Source of the DNA: Thermohalobaculum sp039821125
GTDB taxonomy: Bacteria > Pseudomonadota > Alphaproteobacteria > Rhodobacterales > Rhodobacteraceae
Direction: 5' to 3'
NCBI GenBank assembly: GCA_039821125.1
Contig: JBCBOR010000006.1
Coordinates: forward strand, 59,840 to 123,839
DNA length: 64,000 nt
Part shown: positions 28,740-36,910 of the stretch, piece after piece
Layout of the letters: each line of letters starts with the position of its first letter
How positions within the stretch are numbered: the stretch's first letter is position 1
Position numbers and translations under genes: made by a program
Notes under the pieces: generated by a model
The model's database searches: none
Told to the model about the DNA's origin: nothing
The model's input: the letters and a program-made list of their open reading frames with translations, nothing else

Positions 28740-29773
28740 AACGTTTCGCAAAGCTGGGGGCCGTCACGGCGGTGGCCGCGCTGCTGGCCGGGCCAGCCGC
28801 CGCCGAGGGCAAGCTCTCGATCTACCACTGGTTCGAATACATCCCGCAGGAACTTCTGGTGAAATTCACCGAGGAAACCGGGATCGAGGTGACCATGGAC
28901 ACCTACGACTCGAACGAATCGATGCTGGCCAGCCTCAAGGGCGGGACGCTTGGCTCGTATGATGTGGCGGTGCCCGGCGATTACATGGTCCAGATCATGC
29001 GTGACGAGGGCATGCTCGACACCGTCGCCGAGGGCGAGCTCAAGAACAAGGGCAACATCGAGGAGCAGTGGCTCAACGTCGACTTCGACCCGGGCCGGAT
29101 GCACTCGATCCCCTACCAGTGGGGCTCGACCAGCTTTTCGGTCAATCGCGAGACCTTCAAGGGCGAGATCAACACGACCGATATCATCTTCAACCCGCCC
29201 GAGGAGCTGAAAGGCAAGATCAACGTGCTCGACACGCAGGGCGAGTTGCTTGCGCTGGCCTCGATCCACCTCGGCATTCCGCAGTGCACGACGGATCGCG
29301 ACCAGCTGAAACTGCTCTCGCAAACCGTGAACGAGGCGAAAGCGCACTGGGCCTCGTTCAACTCGGACGGGGCGAAAGACGTGCTGGTCTCGGGCGATGC
29401 GGCCGTCGGCATGATCTGGAGCGGCTTCGGTGCCAAGGCCCGGGCCGAGGGCGCGCCGGTCGAGTACGCCTATCCCAAGCAGGGCTATATCGTCTGGATG
29501 GACAACGTCGTGCTGCTGAAAGATGCGCCGAACCGCGAGAACGCGATCAAGTTCATGGACTTCCTGCTCGAGCCCGAGAACATTGCAGCCGTCTCGAACT
29601 TCGCGCAATATCCGGCTGGTGTGAAGGGCGTGAAACCCCTGCTGACCGATGCGATGAAATCCTCGCGCGAGTCGAACCCGCCGGCTGATGCCCCTCCGGG
29701 CACCTTCGTGAAGGTCTGCGCGCCCGAGGTCCAGGCGCTCTATGATGCGATCTGGACCCGGCTGAAGAAATGA
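28736..29773 (+). CDS. Polyamine-type periplasmic binding protein (PotD/PotF-like)
   Basis: The 345-residue receptor has a signal peptide (LGAVTAVAALLAGPAAAEG). Family features include LSIYHWFEYIPQELLVKF, TMDTYDSNESMLASLKGG, YDVAVPGDYMVQIM and YQWGSTSFSVN. The ligand-gripping region near KQGYIVWMDNVVLLKDAPN is intact. GAGGAG lies before the ATG. Transcription probably continues into the amine oxidase gene past a GC-rich hairpin. The ligand could be putrescine, spermidine or another amine; the downstream oxidase argues for an amine that is burned as a carbon or nitrogen source. Confidence 0.92.
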   Translation: MKRFAKLGAVTAVAALLAGPAAAEGKLSIYHWFEYIPQELLVKFTEETGIEVTMDTYDSNESMLASLKGGTLGSYDVAVPGDYMVQIMRDEGMLDTVAEGELKNKGNIEEQWLNVDFDPGRMHSIPYQWGSTSFSVNRETFKGEINTTDIIFNPPEELKGKINVLDTQGELLALASIHLGIPQCTTDRDQLKLLSQTVNEAKAHWASFNSDGAKDVLVSGDAAVGMIWSGFGAKARAEGAPVEYAYPKQGYIVWMDNVVLLKDAPNRENAIKFMDFLLEPENIAAVSNFAQYPAGVKGVKPLLTDAMKSSRESNPPADAPPGTFVKVCAPEVQALYDAIWTRLKK

Positions 29774-29780
29774 CCCACCG

Positions 29781-29805
29781 CCCGCTCCGGACCGTCCGGG
29801 GCGGG
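29781..29805 (+). terminator. GC-rich stem-loop after the binding-protein gene
   Basis: CCCGC–TCCGGA pairs with TCCGG–GCGGG around a short loop, eight bases past the receptor stop. There is no T-run, so it may be an mRNA-stabilising or attenuating hairpin that raises receptor mRNA over the downstream oxidase rather than a full terminator. Confidence 0.45.
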
Positions 29806-29836
29806 TCACCACGACCCAGGACAGAGGAGACGACGA

Positions 29837-31750
29837 ATGGACGGCATGACCCAGGTTGCGGAACTGCATCCGCTGACCCCACTGACCGCAGATGAGATTA
29901 CCGAGGCCGTCCGGATCGTTCGGGCGGGGATCGAGAACGGCGATGCGGCCAAGTTCGAGATGATCGAACTGGCCGAGCCGGACAAAGCCACCGTCCGGGG
30001 CTTCAGGCTGGGCGATCCTGTCGCCCGCGAGGCGTGGGTGAACGCCTACCATCTCGACCGTCAGGGCGTCATCCGCTGCCGTGTCTCGCTGACCGATGGG
30101 ACACTGATCTCGCAGACCTACCTGCCGGATGCGCGCCCGATGATCGCCCCGGCCGAATTCATGGAGATCGAGGACGCGGTGAAAGCTGATCCGCGGTTTC
30201 AGGCGGCACTGAAGCGCCGTGGCATCGATAACATCGATCTGGTGTGTGCCGATCCATGGTCCGCCGGCAATTTCGGCGTGGCCGAGGAGGACGGGCGCCG
30301 GATCTCCCACGTTTTCTGCTGGGTGCGGAACTCGGAGATCGATAACCACTATGCCCACCCGATCGAGGGGCTGAACGCGACCGTCGACATCTCGACCGGC
30401 GAAGTGATCGAGGTGTGGGACCGGGGCGATGTGCCGGTGCCCAGCGGTGAGGCCAACTATGACCGCGAGTTCCAGACCACCGTGCGGCAGGACCTGCGCC
30501 CGATCAACGTTGTCCAGCCCGAGGGCGTCAGCTTCAAGCTGGAAGGCCAGCGCCTGACCTGGGCCGATTGGGATCTCAGGATCGGCTTCAACGCGCGCGA
30601 GGGTCTGACCCTGCATGACATCTCGATCGACGGGCGGCCCGTTCTCTACCGTGCCTCGATCGCCGAGATGATGGTCCCCTATGGTTCGCCGGATGGGCCG
30701 CACCCGCGCAAGAACGTCTTCGATATCGGCGAGTACGGGATCGGGCGCGTCACCAACTCGCTGGAGCTCGGCTGTGATTGTCTCGGCCATATCGAGTATC
30801 TCGACGCTGTTCTGAACGGGCGCGATGGCGAGACCGAGGTGATCAAGAATGCCATCTGCATCCACGAGGAGGATATGGGAATCCTCTGGAAACACTGGGA
30901 TTTCCGAACCGACCGGACCGAGATCCGCCGCGCCCGCCGTCTGGTTGTCAGCCAGATTGCAACGGTCGGGAACTATGAATACGGCTACTACTGGTACTTC
31001 CATCTCGACGGCACGATCGAGTTCGAGATGAAGGCGACCGGCATCATCAACACCGCCGCCTGCCTGCCCGGCCAACCCGGCCCCTACGGCGTCGAGGTCG
31101 CGCCCGGTGTGCTCGGCCAGATCCACCAGCACACCTTCTGCGCACGGCTGGACATGGCGGTGGACGGCGATGCGAATACAGCGGTGGAGTGCAACACGCA
31201 GGCCGAACCGATGGGGCCGGAAAACCCGTTTGGCAACGCCTATCGGATGGTCGAGACCGTGCTCGAGAGCGAGGCAAAGGCCGCGCGCAAGGCCGATCTT
31301 GCCTCCATGCGGTACTGGAAGTTCAAGAGCGCGGACAAGACCGGCGCGGTGGGCAACCCGACCGCCTACAAGCTGATGCCGACGTCGACCGTGACGCCAT
31401 ACCTCTCGCCCGAAGGACCGTCCGGGCGCCGGGCAGGCTATACTTTCAACGACTTGTGGGTCACCGCCAACGATCCCGAGCAGCGCTTCCCGGCAGGCGA
31501 ATTCGTCAATGGCTGCGACGGGTCGGATGGTCTTCCGACCTACATCAAGGGCGACCGTCCGCTTGTCGGGCAGGATCTGGTGGCCTGGCACGTCTTCGGT
31601 CTGCACCACGTTCCGCGGCCCGAGGACTGGCCGGTTCAACCCTGCATCACCTGCGGGTTCAAGCTGATGCCGGTCGGCTTCTTCGACGACAGCCGGTGTC
31701 GTGATCTGCCATGGGAGAAAAACGCCGCGAGTTGTCTCGCCGCGGAGTGA
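29837..31750 (+). CDS. Copper-containing primary amine oxidase
   Basis: This 637-residue quinoprotein would oxidise primary amines to aldehydes with release of ammonia and H2O2. The Tyr that becomes topaquinone is Tyr380 in GNYEYGYYW. The catalytic base is Asp296 in VFDIGEYG, near NSLELGCDCLG. The copper ligands are His430 and His432 (IHQHTFCARLDM) and a third His in FGLHHVPRPEDWPVQP near 590. No signal peptide is present, so the enzyme is cytoplasmic, in keeping with uptake of the amine by the importer upstream. GGAGGAG-like sequence (AGAGGAGACG) precedes the ATG. Length is normal for bacterial phenylethylamine/tyramine oxidases. Confidence 0.95.
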   Translation: MDGMTQVAELHPLTPLTADEITEAVRIVRAGIENGDAAKFEMIELAEPDKATVRGFRLGDPVAREAWVNAYHLDRQGVIRCRVSLTDGTLISQTYLPDARPMIAPAEFMEIEDAVKADPRFQAALKRRGIDNIDLVCADPWSAGNFGVAEEDGRRISHVFCWVRNSEIDNHYAHPIEGLNATVDISTGEVIEVWDRGDVPVPSGEANYDREFQTTVRQDLRPINVVQPEGVSFKLEGQRLTWADWDLRIGFNAREGLTLHDISIDGRPVLYRASIAEMMVPYGSPDGPHPRKNVFDIGEYGIGRVTNSLELGCDCLGHIEYLDAVLNGRDGETEVIKNAICIHEEDMGILWKHWDFRTDRTEIRRARRLVVSQIATVGNYEYGYYWYFHLDGTIEFEMKATGIINTAACLPGQPGPYGVEVAPGVLGQIHQHTFCARLDMAVDGDANTAVECNTQAEPMGPENPFGNAYRMVETVLESEAKAARKADLASMRYWKFKSADKTGAVGNPTAYKLMPTSTVTPYLSPEGPSGRRAGYTFNDLWVTANDPEQRFPAGEFVNGCDGSDGLPTYIKGDRPLVGQDLVAWHVFGLHHVPRPEDWPVQPCITCGFKLMPVGFFDDSRCRDLPWEKNAASCLAAE

Positions 31751-32113
31751 CGATCCTGATCCCGGCGCCTGGCGCCGGGATCGCCCCGTCTGGCAGGCAT
31801 ATGGACAGAAGGGCCGCGTCCCGCGCTATCCGCGCGCCATTGCGGGCCGATCTTGCCATGGCCTGGCCCCGACCCCCTCGGTTTGTCGTCCGATCCATCA
31901 TCGTCTCGACCGCGTACGCCGTATGGGTCGCGCCAACGGAACGCCACCGGATCACAGGTGCGACAAGATCAGTCTTCCCAAGCGGTCTTTATCGCGCGGC
32001 GTTTCTCACTACCTTGACGGAGAGCGAACGCAGCCGACCTCGCGCGTGACGTTCACGTCCGCAGGTCATCGCACCTGTGAAACCGGTGCGACTTGATGGA
32101 GGAGAAGATCGAG
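31751..32113. other. Gap between the amine oxidase and the Tat-exported protein
   Basis: The first 30 bases hold a perfect hairpin. The rest shows no credible gene on either strand. An AT-richer patch around 31960–32020 and the GGAGGAG at 32098 suggest a separate promoter and leader for the next gene. Confidence 0.4.
31758..31782 (+). terminator. Perfect 12-bp stem with a one-base loop, after the amine oxidase
   Basis: GATCCCGGCGCC and its exact complement flank a single T, seven bases after the oxidase stop. The stem is very stable but lacks a T-run. As DNA it would more probably extrude as a cruciform or act as a transcript end-protecting hairpin. Confidence 0.55.
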
Positions 32114-32626
32114 ATGACCAAGACTTCCCGAACACGCCGCGGCCTTCTGGTTGCCGGAGCCGCCACCGCCGGGACCGTTCTGACGACCGGGGCATCGGGG
32201 CTGCTGTCCCCGGCCAGTGCTGCGGGGCTGGCCCCGACGCCGACCATGCGCGGCGGTGCGAACAACTACCGGGCCGGTGCGCCGATCGTCGATCGCATCG
32301 GCGGCGGCGGTTTCCTGATGAGCGGCCGCGTGCGCCGGGCAGGCGACGGGGCGCCTCTATCGGGGATCCGGATCCAGATCTGGGCGCATACGACCGAAGG
32401 TCACGAGCGCGACCTCGAAAGCCATGGGGCAACCCTGACCGATGCCGATGGCATGTTCCGGATGGACATGCCGCAGATCGTGCCCGCGTTCGGTCAACCG
32501 CACGCGCACCTGGCCTATGACGCCGATTTCGATGACAACGGCTTTCAGACCGTGTTCCTGCGGCCCGTGATGTCGAGTGCCCGGGACAAGAGCCTGAGCA
32601 CGGAATTCGTTCTGCTGCCTGCCTGA
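32114..32626 (+). CDS. Tat-exported intradiol-dioxygenase-like protein
   Basis: The 170-residue protein starts at an ATG nine bases after GGAGGAG and has a Tat signal (TSRTRRGLLVAGAATAGTVL). The rest resembles the transthyretin-like beta sandwich of intradiol ring-cleavage dioxygenases: FLMSGRVRRAGDGAPLSGI, RIQIWAHTTEGH, GATLTDADGMFRMDMP. It is shorter than true catechol dioxygenases, and the paired Tyr/His iron ligands are only partly evident (HAHLAYDADFDDNGF). It may bind a metal or be non-catalytic. The ferric-reductase-like gene follows 5 bases later. Confidence 0.65.
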   Translation: MTKTSRTRRGLLVAGAATAGTVLTTGASGLLSPASAAGLAPTPTMRGGANNYRAGAPIVDRIGGGGFLMSGRVRRAGDGAPLSGIRIQIWAHTTEGHERDLESHGATLTDADGMFRMDMPQIVPAFGQPHAHLAYDADFDDNGFQTVFLRPVMSSARDKSLSTEFVLLPA

Positions 32627-32631
32627 GATTC

Positions 32632-33243
32632 ATGGCTTCGGCCCGCACACTCGTTGTCTGGGCGGCCCTTGCGGCTGCGCTCGCCGTCCCCGTTGCGGTG
32701 GCGGCGACCAGCCCGCTGCTGGCCTGGCGCGAGCCGATCTACATCTTGGCGGGCTTCGCAGGCGTGATCGCGCTGTGCGGCCTGCTGTTGCAGCCCTTGC
32801 TGGCGGGCGGCTATCTGCCCGATGTGTCGACCCGGCGCGGGCGCCGGGTCCACGCCTGGGTCGGCGGTGGCCTTGTCCTTGCCGTGGTGATCCATGTCGG
32901 TGGTCTCTGGATCACCAGCCCGCCCGATGTGGTGGACGCGCTGCTGTTCCGCTCGCCCACGCCGTTCTCGGTCTGGGGTGTGATCGCGATGTGGGCGATC
33001 TTTGCCATCGCGTTGCTGGCGGCGTTTCGCCGTCGGCTGCGGCTGCGGCCTTTGCTCTGGCGCGCGCTCCATCTGGCGATGGCGGTTGTCATCGTGCTCG
33101 GCACTGTCGCCCACGCGCTGCTGATCGAAGGGACGATGGGCCTGATTTCGAAAGCGGTGCTCTGTGCGCTGGTCGTTATCGCCGCGCTGAAGATCGTCTA
33201 CGACACCCGGCCGTCACTTGCAGCGCTCCGCCGAAAGGCGTGA
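32632..33243 (+). CDS. Ferric-reductase-like transmembrane protein
   Basis: The 203-residue integral membrane protein has about six hydrophobic segments and His residues in helices (RRVHAWVGGGLVLAVVIHVG and WRALHLAMAVVIVLGTVAHA), consistent with two b-type hemes held between helices, as in the ferric reductase-like transmembrane domain (MsrQ/YedZ relatives). It starts five bases after the Tat-exported protein, so the two form an operon and may pass electrons to that periplasmic partner. No flavin domain is fused. Confidence 0.78.
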   Translation: MASARTLVVWAALAAALAVPVAVAATSPLLAWREPIYILAGFAGVIALCGLLLQPLLAGGYLPDVSTRRGRRVHAWVGGGLVLAVVIHVGGLWITSPPDVVDALLFRSPTPFSVWGVIAMWAIFAIALLAAFRRRLRLRPLLWRALHLAMAVVIVLGTVAHALLIEGTMGLISKAVLCALVVIAALKIVYDTRPSLAALRRKA

Positions 33244-33590
33244 CGCTGCATTGCGCGGCCAGTCCGGTCGATGCCGGGTGCCCGCACCGATGAGAGGCCC
33301 AAAGGACCGGAATTCGACGCGCACGGTCACGCATGGTCTTTTGTGACAACGCCCCGGTTCCCCGGAAGCGGCCTCAGCGCGTCTCTGGCTTCAAGACAAT
33401 TGACCGGCCGGGCAACCAATTGGTCGTAGCCGTCACGGCATCGATTTGCTTGAATTTCGTAATGTAATAACATTACTAATCTGTGATGCTGCCTCCAGCA
33501 ATGCAGATGAAGACCGTCGGCGAGACATCCTGAAACGCGATCCGGCCGCGCCTCAATCGCACCGGTGAGCATTCACATTGAGAGGATTGC
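33244..33590. other. Intergenic region with the Zur-type operator
   Basis: There is no gene on either strand. The notable element is the palindrome at 33459–33476 in a locally AT-rich patch, followed by about 115 bases of leader to the first gene of the zinc-related operon. Confidence 0.5.
33459..33476. promoter_or_regulatory. Zur-box-like palindrome GTAATGT-AATA-ACATTAC
   Basis: The arms are perfect 7-bp inverted repeats around AATA. This closely matches Zur operators of alphaproteobacteria, which are AT-rich palindromes with ATGTTATA…TATAACAT or GTAATGT…ACATTAC cores. It stands out in a GC-rich background. The operon behind it encodes a CobW relic and a DUF1826 protein, both typical of zinc-limitation regulons. 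Confidence 0.72.
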
Positions 33591-33761
33591 ATGACCCTGC
33601 ATGAGCCCCGTCTTTCCGTCACGGTTCTGTCCGGATCTCTGGGCGTCGGACCGTCGACAAAGCAGGATCACGTGCTGGACTTCGCGCTCACAGGTCCGGA
33701 CGAGATGCCCGATCTGCCAGACCCGCTTCCCCTGCAGCGCAGGCTCGAGGACGCGGCATGA
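33591..33761 (+). pseudogene. CobW-like GTPase remnant, internally deleted, 56 codons
   Basis: The reading frame is intact from an ATG with GAGAGGA upstream to a TGA that overlaps the next start as ATGA. The first 30 residues contain SVTVLSGSLGVGPSTKQDHV, which aligns with the CobW/G3E start (TVLSGFLGAGKTTLLNHVL) but with the Walker A Lys and Thr destroyed. The last part, ALTGPDEMPDLPDPLPL, resembles the C-terminal tail of CobW proteins (…LPDPFP). About 270 residues between them are missing. It cannot bind GTP in the usual way. It may persist as a translational leader for the DUF1826 gene, or as a micro-protein. Confidence 0.6.
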
Positions 33762-34408
33762 ACGTCCTGCGCCACGCCCATGTCGAGCCGGATCAAAGCG
33801 CCCGCATCGTCGATGCGCCGGAAGGTCTGCGCCTCATCCATCACGCGGCCTGCCCCGCCGTTATCTGGCAGCGCGAGCCGGCGCTTCGATTTCAGCGCTG
33901 GATCGATGCGCTCGATCCCGAACATCTGCCGACGGCTCGAATGACACTGCGCCCGGACGCGGTTCCCAGTGCGATCGAACATCTGTGCACGGGTGCGCGT
34001 CTGCCGGAAGGCTATGAACGCGGATGTCTGATTGGCGACATCTCTGCGATGGCGCACATCTTTGCTGACATCATGGGGGCGGACTACCTCGCATTGCGGT
34101 TGGACGTGGTCGCGTCAAATGCATGCCGCAAGTTCCACCGAGACGCTATCACCGCACGCCTGATCTGCACCTATCGCGGGACCGGGACCCAATACGGCTT
34201 GTCCTCGAATGATGACGATCCTGCGGAGGTTCTCACCGTTCCGACCGGTGCGCCCATGATCCTGCGTGGCACTGAATGGCCGGTCTCGCCCGCCTGCGGA
34301 TTTTTGCACCGCTCCCCGCCCATCGAGGGCACGGGCGAGACGCGTCTGGTCCTGGTGCTCGACCCGGTCGCAGACGAAGAGCCGAACCCAAATATCCTGA
34401 AACACTGA
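33758..34408 (+). CDS. DUF1826 domain protein, likely zinc-limitation response
   Basis: The 216-residue protein has the DUF1826 hallmark region SNACRKFHRDAITARLICTY followed by RGTGTQYG, then LRGTEWP and LHRSPPIEGTGETRLVLVLD. Genes of this family are often found beside CobW-type GTPases in Zur regulons, and this one follows a CobW relic and a Zur-type box. The core with His, Asp and a jelly-roll-like pattern suggests a metal-binding dioxygenase-like fold, but no reaction is known. It starts in the ATGA overlap with the preceding short frame. Confidence 0.82.
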   Translation: MNVLRHAHVEPDQSARIVDAPEGLRLIHHAACPAVIWQREPALRFQRWIDALDPEHLPTARMTLRPDAVPSAIEHLCTGARLPEGYERGCLIGDISAMAHIFADIMGADYLALRLDVVASNACRKFHRDAITARLICTYRGTGTQYGLSSNDDDPAEVLTVPTGAPMILRGTEWPVSPACGFLHRSPPIEGTGETRLVLVLDPVADEEPNPNILKH

Positions 34409-34427
34409 AAACCGAGGGAGAACCATC

Positions 34428-35591
34428 ATGAAAACCCGCGCCGCCATTGCATGGGAGCCGAACCGCCCGCTCGAGATCGAAGAGATCGATCTTGAAGGAC
34501 CGAAAGAAGGCGAGGTTCTTGTCCGGATCGTCACGACCAGTCTCTGTCATACAGACGTCTTCACCCTGTCGGGTGAGGACCCGGAGGGTCTGTTCCCCTG
34601 CATCCTCGGCCATGAAGGCTGCGGCGTGGTCGAGGAGATCGGGCCCGGCGTCACCTCGGTCAAACCGGGTGACAAGGTCATCCCCCTTTATGTGCCCGAA
34701 GATCCGGACTGCCCCTACATCAAATCAGGCAAGACCAACTTGTGTCAGACCATCCGCAAGACGCAGGGCGCAGGTCTGATGCCGGACGGGACCTCGCGGT
34801 TCTCGTACAAGGGCAAGCAGATCCTGCATTACATGGGCACCTCGACGTTCAGCGAGTACACCGTGCTGCCCGAGATCTCGGTCGCCAAGATCGCGGATGA
34901 GGCACCGCTGGCCAAGGCGTCCGTGATGGGCTGCGCCGTGCCGACCGGCATGGGCGCCGTGCGCAACACCGCCAAGGTCGAGGCTGGTGCATCTGTCGCG
35001 GTGTTCGGTCTCGGTGCGGTTGGCATGGCCGTGATCCAGGGCGCCGTGATGGCGGGCGCAGGCAAGATCATCGGCATCGACATCAACACGGAAAAGTTCC
35101 TGCTGGCCAAAGCCCTCGGGGCAACCGAATGCATCAACCCCAAGGATTACGATGCGCCGATCCAGGACGTTCTGGTGGAGATGACAGGCGGTGGTCTGGA
35201 CTACACGTTCGAGGCGGTCGGAAACGTCAACCTCATGCGCTCTGCGCTCGAGGCATGTCACAAGGGCTGGGGCGAGTGTACCGTGATCGGCGTCGCCGGT
35301 GCGGGGCAGGAAATCTCGACCCGTCCGTTCCAGCTTGTCACCGGACGTGTCTGGCGCGGGACTGCATTTGGCGGCGTGCTGGGGCGCAGCGAGTTGCCCG
35401 GCATGGTCGACGAATGGCTGCGCGGTGACTTCTGCGTCGATCCCTACATCACGCACCATATGACCCACGATCAGATCAATACGGCGTTCGATCTCCTGAA
35501 AGCGGGTAAGTCGATCCGGTCCGTCGTGCATTTCCAGCCAAGCGATACGATGACTGTGAACACACTGCCCGGCGAGATCGTGCAGCCCTAG
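34428..35591 (+). CDS. Class III alcohol dehydrogenase-like (S-(hydroxymethyl)glutathione dehydrogenase family), altered structural-zinc lobe
   Basis: The 387-residue medium-chain dehydrogenase resembles glutathione-dependent formaldehyde dehydrogenase. Catalytic-zinc ligands Cys40 (SLCHTD), His62 and Glu63 (GHEGCG) and the Cys in MGCAVPTGMGA are present. The NAD-binding GLGAVGM and the acidic residue in IGIDINTEKF are also present. The structural-zinc lobe normally reads C-x2-C-x2-C-x7-C. Here it is Asp92, Cys95, Ile98 and Cys106 (PEDPDCPYIKSGKTNLC), so two cysteines are lost. The C-terminus carries about 12 extra residues. GAGGGAGAACC supports the start. It lies 19 bases after the DUF1826 gene in the same operon. 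It could be a zinc-sparing paralogue or have another substrate. Confidence 0.85.
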   Translation: MKTRAAIAWEPNRPLEIEEIDLEGPKEGEVLVRIVTTSLCHTDVFTLSGEDPEGLFPCILGHEGCGVVEEIGPGVTSVKPGDKVIPLYVPEDPDCPYIKSGKTNLCQTIRKTQGAGLMPDGTSRFSYKGKQILHYMGTSTFSEYTVLPEISVAKIADEAPLAKASVMGCAVPTGMGAVRNTAKVEAGASVAVFGLGAVGMAVIQGAVMAGAGKIIGIDINTEKFLLAKALGATECINPKDYDAPIQDVLVEMTGGGLDYTFEAVGNVNLMRSALEACHKGWGECTVIGVAGAGQEISTRPFQLVTGRVWRGTAFGGVLGRSELPGMVDEWLRGDFCVDPYITHHMTHDQINTAFDLLKAGKSIRSVVHFQPSDTMTVNTLPGEIVQP

Positions 35592-35607
35592 CAGTTTGCT
35601 GCTCCGG

Positions 35608-35640
35608 GTTCCGGGTGTGCGCACCATGCACGCCCGGAAC
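35608..35640 (+). terminator. Stem-loop after the dehydrogenase gene
   Basis: Arms GTTCCGGGTGTG and CACGCCCGGAAC pair at 11 of 12 positions (one G–T wobble) around a nine-base loop, 16 bases past the stop. No T-run follows, so it is either a weak terminator or an mRNA 3' end-protecting hairpin. Confidence 0.5.
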
Positions 35641-35838
35641 ACGACCCGGTCGAAGGCCGCTCTGTTTCATCCCGTGCGATCGACCAGGCACGTTCAAGGA
35701 GGAGACGGCCACGCATCGCGGAGTGTCGCCGTCCTGTGTGACCGGCACGGGTTCCAGAAGTACCGGGCTTGCGCATTCCGGATTTGAGAACCGGTCCAGG
35801 ATGGCAGCGTCGCTGTGCGGCGCGTTGCCCGCTCGCCA

Positions 35839-36810
35839 CTACCCCTCGGCTTCGAAGCCCAGGGTCGCCGGGTCGAATTCGTAGTGGGCCGAGCAGAACT
35901 GGCAATCCGCGGTCAGCTTGCCGTTTTCGTTCGTCATGTGACGGATGTCCTTGGCCGAGTACTGATGCATCGCCGCCTCGACCCGCTCGCGTGAGCAGGT
36001 ACACCCGAACTGAACCGGCTGGGCCTCGAAGACCCGTGGCTTCTCCTCGTGGAACAGCCGGTAGAGCAGGTCCTCGGGGCTCAGATGCGGCCCGATCAGC
36101 TCATGCGCCTCGACCGAGCCGGCCAGCATGTTCACCCGGTTCCAGTCTTCCTCGCGCCCGCCCATCGCCGCAACATCGTCGGCGGTCATCAACCCGTCTT
36201 CGCCCGAGGGCGCATCCGGGATGATCCCGCCGGTCTCGGGCATCTGCTGGATCATGATGCCTGCTGCGCGCCAGTGCGGATCGCTGCCCGGCTCCTGCGC
36301 CTCTGCCGAGATGCTGATGAACCGGGTCGCAAGCTGCTCGGACTGCGCATAGTACGTCTCGGCGCAGTGTCCCAGCGTTTGGCCTGTCAGCGGGGTGATC
36401 CCCTGGTACGGCGTCATCCCGGCGCCCTGGTCGATGGTCAGGCCAAAGACACCCTTGCCCAGCATCTGGAAGGCGCTGAGGCGCGAGGACGCAACCTCGC
36501 CCCGGTCGAACCCGGCATAGGCCCGGATCCGCGCGGGCGCGCCATCCTCGCCCGGCCCGAAGTAATCCGTCGCGATCAGCCGCACCGGGCCATCGCCGCG
36601 CACCTGCAGCGACAAGCGCCAGCGCAGCTTCATGGTCTGCCCGATCAGCGCGGTCAGCAGTACGGCCTCCGCCACCAGCGCGCTGACCGGCTCAGGATAG
36701 TGGTGCTGGCTCAGGATCCGATGCAGCGCGCCGTCCAGCCGCACCACCCGGCCGCGCATGTTCGAGCGCTCGAGCCGGAAAGGCAGAATCGCATCGTCAG
36801 GGGTGGTCAT
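35839..36810 (-). CDS. hslO: Hsp33 redox-regulated chaperone
   Basis: The 323-residue Hsp33 is a cytoplasmic holdase activated by oxidative unfolding. The N-terminal domain carries RVVRLDGALHRILSQHHYPE and the long LLTALIGQTMKLRWRLSLQV helix. The C-terminal zinc-binding redox switch is complete: FGCTCSRERV (CxC) and LTADCQFCSAHYEF (CxxC), here with the usual spacing. The ATG at 36810 has GAGGAGCG upstream and is preferred over the longer frame from 36912. It is divergent from the NUDIX gene. Confidence 0.95.
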   Translation of the reverse strand: MTTPDDAILPFRLERSNMRGRVVRLDGALHRILSQHHYPEPVSALVAEAVLLTALIGQTMKLRWRLSLQVRGDGPVRLIATDYFGPGEDGAPARIRAYAGFDRGEVASSRLSAFQMLGKGVFGLTIDQGAGMTPYQGITPLTGQTLGHCAETYYAQSEQLATRFISISAEAQEPGSDPHWRAAGIMIQQMPETGGIIPDAPSGEDGLMTADDVAAMGGREEDWNRVNMLAGSVEAHELIGPHLSPEDLLYRLFHEEKPRVFEAQPVQFGCTCSRERVEAAMHQYSAKDIRHMTNENGKLTADCQFCSAHYEFDPATLGFEAEG

Positions 36811-36910
36811 GGGGCGCTCCTCGATCTCGCGAAGGCCCCCACATAAGCGCTCCAGCCCCTGCGCGCAAATGCCGGTTTCACAGCGCCCCGCCCCGTGGCA
36901 CATCCGGGGC

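Noticed and set aside
28439..31639. A minus-strand open frame of over 1000 codons opposite the polyamine and amine oxidase genes
   Set aside because: It is a shadow of strong GC third-position bias. The plus-strand genes have complete domains, active sites and ribosome binding sites.
32775..33293. A 172-codon frame overlapping the ferric-reductase-like gene
   Set aside because: It is out of frame with a clear multi-helix membrane protein.
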